DNA of 17,596 bases, taken from CAYONQ01 sp964405375 (GTDB lineage: Bacteria > Planctomycetota > Phycisphaerae > Sedimentisphaerales > Anaerobacaceae). The position numbers and the translations under genes were made by a program. The notes below the pieces were generated by a model that was given only the letters and a program-made list of their open reading frames with translations, had not been told where the DNA came from and ran no database searches. Positions 17,412 to 17,596 of this stretch are shown piece by piece (the first letter of the stretch is position 1; every line of letters begins with the position of its first letter). The stretch lies in assembly GCA_964405375.1 (NCBI GenBank), contig CAYONQ010000062.1:1-17596 (forward strand), written 5' to 3'.

Positions 17412-17542
17412 AGATAGGTAAGAAAAAAATGGAGAAAAATGAAGAAAAAGTGAGAAAAACGGAGAAAAAATGCAAAAAATGGAGAAAAATTGCGAAATTT
17501 TGCAAGAAACTGCAAAAAAATGAGAAAAAAAGAGAAAAAAAG
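17412..17542. repeat. Purine-rich degenerate repeat tract
   Basis: Recurring words such as gagaaaaa, tggagaaaaa and tgcaaaaaa make a strongly strand-biased purine tract with almost no pyrimidine runs. No start codon leads to a credible protein. It leads straight into the terminal 9-mer repeat. Confidence 0.65.
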
Positions 17543-17596
17543 AGACGGATTTTAACCGCGGAGAACGCAGGGACCGCAGAGACTTTTTGGACAGGA
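17543..17596. repeat. Interspersed 9-mer-based repeat, right end
   Basis: It reads accgcggag, aacgcaggg, accgcagag, then actttttggacagga. About 49 of 54 bases match positions 1-54 in the same orientation, and the window ends inside the element. Confidence 0.85.

Overview
The window looks like a chromosomal piece of an uncultured anaerobic bacterium. Planctomycetota (Phycisphaerae-like) is my best guess, from gene content and from the dense short interspersed repeats. That placement is inference and no marker gene here proves it. The two ends carry the same 54-bp repeat (about 49/54 identical), so the piece may simply be a contig that broke at repeats.

Layout. 1-488 is a gene-free mosaic of short repeats, followed by a broken minus-strand reading frame (489-689). 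793-1404 (+) is an M50 site-2 protease. A minus-strand cluster runs from 4557 down to 1425: a decayed fusion remnant that looks restriction-modification related, a probable PD-(D/E)XK nuclease gene, a cyclophilin lipoprotein, a small soluble protein overlapping a three-helix membrane protein, and a secreted protein. A 45-47 bp repeat sits on both sides of the nuclease gene, with shorter copies elsewhere. 4735-4965 (-) is a small membrane protein. The 350-bp gap after it is packed with hairpins and repeats and ends in a good sigma70-type promoter.

5318-7965 (+) is a compact unit: a YfcE/MJ0936-type phosphodiesterase, 1-pyrroline-5-carboxylate dehydrogenase, and the ArfB-type ribosome rescue hydrolase. 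Next is a minus-strand accessory patch (8759 to about 7958) with two unrecognised small proteins and the start of a third gene that is cut off where it meets arfB. 9063-9668 (-) is an iron-sulfur flavoprotein. Divergent from it, addB (9874-13356) and addA (13369-17256) encode the complete AddAB double-strand-break resection helicase-nuclease. A G-rich tract and a purine-rich tract follow.

The most striking observation is that both add genes carry genomic repeat elements inside the coding sequence, read through in frame: three copies of one palindromic element in two different frames, a 9-mer repeat that also forms the window ends, a 14-mer tandem duplication, a near-palindrome, and a heptamer tract next to the AddA nuclease motif. 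I see no comparable repeats in the metabolic genes next door.
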